From contig JAUUVJ010000230.1 of assembly GCA_030589605.1 (NCBI GenBank), forward strand, positions 1-6,668: a stretch of 6,668 bases of DNA. Reading direction: 5' to 3'. This document shows, in pieces, positions 5,836 to 6,668 of the stretch. The translations under genes were made by a program, and so were the position numbers. How positions within the stretch are numbered: position 1 is the stretch's first letter; each line of letters starts with the position of its first letter. The stretch comes from Candidatus Hodarchaeota archaeon (GTDB lineage Archaea; Asgardarchaeota; Heimdallarchaeia; Hodarchaeales; Hodarchaeaceae). The notes below the pieces were generated by a model that saw only the letters and a program-made list of their open reading frames with translations, searched no databases and was not told the DNA's origin.

Positions 5836-6654
5836 TTACCTTCTTTGAATATAATTATCAATTTCTTTTCGTAAAAGCTTGATATGAGACGAATTAGTTC
5901 CACAACATCCCCCTATGATTTGAACTCCATATTCTAGGACTTGTTTCAAATCATTCGCAAAATCTTCAGGTTTTTGCTTATATACAAGGACTCCTCCTTC
6001 CAGTTCTGGCTGTCCAGCATTTGGTTTAACAGAAATAGGAATATCTGGTGTAACCGATCGTAAAACTTCTGCAAGCTCAATAAAATCGTGACTCCCTAGA
6101 GTACAGTTAGCACCAACAACTGAAACCCCCAACGTTTGAAATTCCTCATTACAATCTTGAACAGAATTACCCATCACTGTAAAAAAACCTTTTGGTGCTT
6201 TTTTGTAAGTCATACTTGCTATAATAGGTTTGTTTGATTCATTTTTAACTGCTGTTATTGCAGCTTTCATTTCCTGCAAATCAGAAAAAGTTTCAAGATG
6301 ATAAGCGGCAACATATTTTTCTAACGCCTTTGCTTGGACTTGGAAACCGTTTTGCAAATCATCCAAAGAAGCTTTTCCTACAGGCGGTAGGAAATCACCA
6401 CTTGGACCAATATCCCCAATTAGACATGCATTTTCAGGACAGACACTTTTAAGTATCTTCGCAGAAGTTTCATTTATTTCCTTGATCTTTTCAATCCCAT
6501 GTTTCCTGAGTGCTACTCCATTTGCTTGGAAAGTTGCAGTTTGAACAAGATCGCTTCCTGCAAGGTAATACTCTTCAAAGACTTCTTTAATTATCTCAGG
6601 TGTTTCAAGATTCCACACATCAGGAAGTGTTCCTTGTTCTAAACCCCTTCGCAT
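5836..6654 (-). CDS. Homocysteine S-methyltransferase family protein, N-terminus interrupted
   Basis: From ATG 6654 this gives 272 residues of a zinc-dependent homocysteine-binding TIM barrel (Pfam S-methyl_trans; MetH N-domain, BHMT, MmuM). The zinc ligands are all present: Cys184 in GANC and Cys250-Cys251 in GGCCGT. Other hallmarks are VWNLETPE at 13-20, AGSDLVQTATFQAN at 32-45, HLETFSDLQE at 119-128 and KPNAGQPE at 210-217. It would transfer a methyl group, perhaps from a corrinoid protein or methylated amine, to homocysteine to make methionine. Family members begin with an Asp-Gly-x-x-Gly-Thr-Glu-Leu strand. The bases just before the ATG read Gly-Thr-stop-Leu in the same frame, so a nonsense codon probably cuts off the true N-terminus; AGGA at 6664-6667 could instead serve the internal ATG. 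It is the upstream gene of the MttB unit. Confidence 0.87.
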   Translation of the reverse strand: MRRGLEQGTLPDVWNLETPEIIKEVFEEYYLAGSDLVQTATFQANGVALRKHGIEKIKEINETSAKILKSVCPENACLIGDIGPSGDFLPPVGKASLDDLQNGFQVQAKALEKYVAAYHLETFSDLQEMKAAITAVKNESNKPIIASMTYKKAPKGFFTVMGNSVQDCNEEFQTLGVSVVGANCTLGSHDFIELAEVLRSVTPDIPISVKPNAGQPELEGGVLVYKQKPEDFANDLKQVLEYGVQIIGGCCGTNSSHIKLLRKEIDNYIQRR

Positions 6655-6657
6655 AAG

Positions 6658-6660
6658 TTA
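6658..6660 (-). other. In-frame TAA where Glu is expected in the homocysteine methyltransferase
   Basis: Reading the minus strand in frame from the window edge gives GGA ACA TAA CTT ATG CGA, that is Gly-Thr-stop-Leu-Met-Arg. The family motif is Gly-Thr-Glu-Leu, so one GAA to TAA change accounts for it. Only two codons before the stop are visible, so this rests on a short match. Confidence 0.55.
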
Positions 6661-6668
6661 TGTTCCTA

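Overview
The window looks like a piece of an AT-rich prokaryotic genome, most likely archaeal. The reasons are TATA-like boxes about 40-60 bases upstream of several starts, frequent TTG starts with G-rich ribosome binding sites, and an MttB-type methyltransferase beside a homocysteine methyltransferase, with no clear bacterial -35/-10 promoters or hairpin-plus-T terminators. An uncultivated anaerobic archaeon, possibly Asgard, would fit, but this is inference: no rRNA or other marker gene is present.

Layout, left to right. (1) Positions 1-450, minus strand: the N-terminal half of a lactate/malate dehydrogenase that runs off the left edge. (2) Positions 451-1573: a decayed stretch holding two gene remnants, a DinB-like gene with in-frame stops (688-951, plus) and the N-terminus of an acetyl/propionyl-CoA synthetase (1072-1341, minus), with several inverted repeats. 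(3) Positions 1574-2578, plus: a metallophosphoesterase carrying a C-terminal zinc-ribbon tail that resembles ribosomal protein uS14. (4) Positions 2584-3669, minus: an Ldh2/YlbC-family 2-hydroxyacid (or imine) oxidoreductase. (5) Positions 3853-4376, plus: an isochorismatase-family cysteine hydrolase split by a -1 frameshift at a run of nine A, which forms the slippery heptamer A_AAA_AAC directly before a stop. (6) Positions 4387-6654, minus: a two-gene unit, a homocysteine S-methyltransferase family gene followed 6 bases later by a non-pyrrolysine MttB-superfamily methyltransferase. The homocysteine methyltransferase seems to have a nonsense codon (TAA where Glu is expected) near its N-terminus at the right edge.

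The clearest functional theme is one-carbon metabolism. An MttB-type enzyme would remove a methyl group from a quaternary or tertiary amine to a corrinoid protein, and the homocysteine methyltransferase could be a partner or acceptor enzyme. No corrinoid protein gene is in the window; it may lie upstream of the operon, beyond position 6668. The Ldh2-family enzyme and cysteine hydrolase are divergently transcribed neighbours with no proven link to that pathway.

Two patterns cut across genes. First, a 12-base palindrome of form GAATn-NN-nATTC occurs three times, once in each of the three larger intergenic regions and nowhere in coding sequence by my reading, so it is a candidate shared operator. 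Second, four of the eight genes or remnants carry lesions (two plain remnants, one frameshift, one nonsense codon), which points to active gene decay or to assembly errors.
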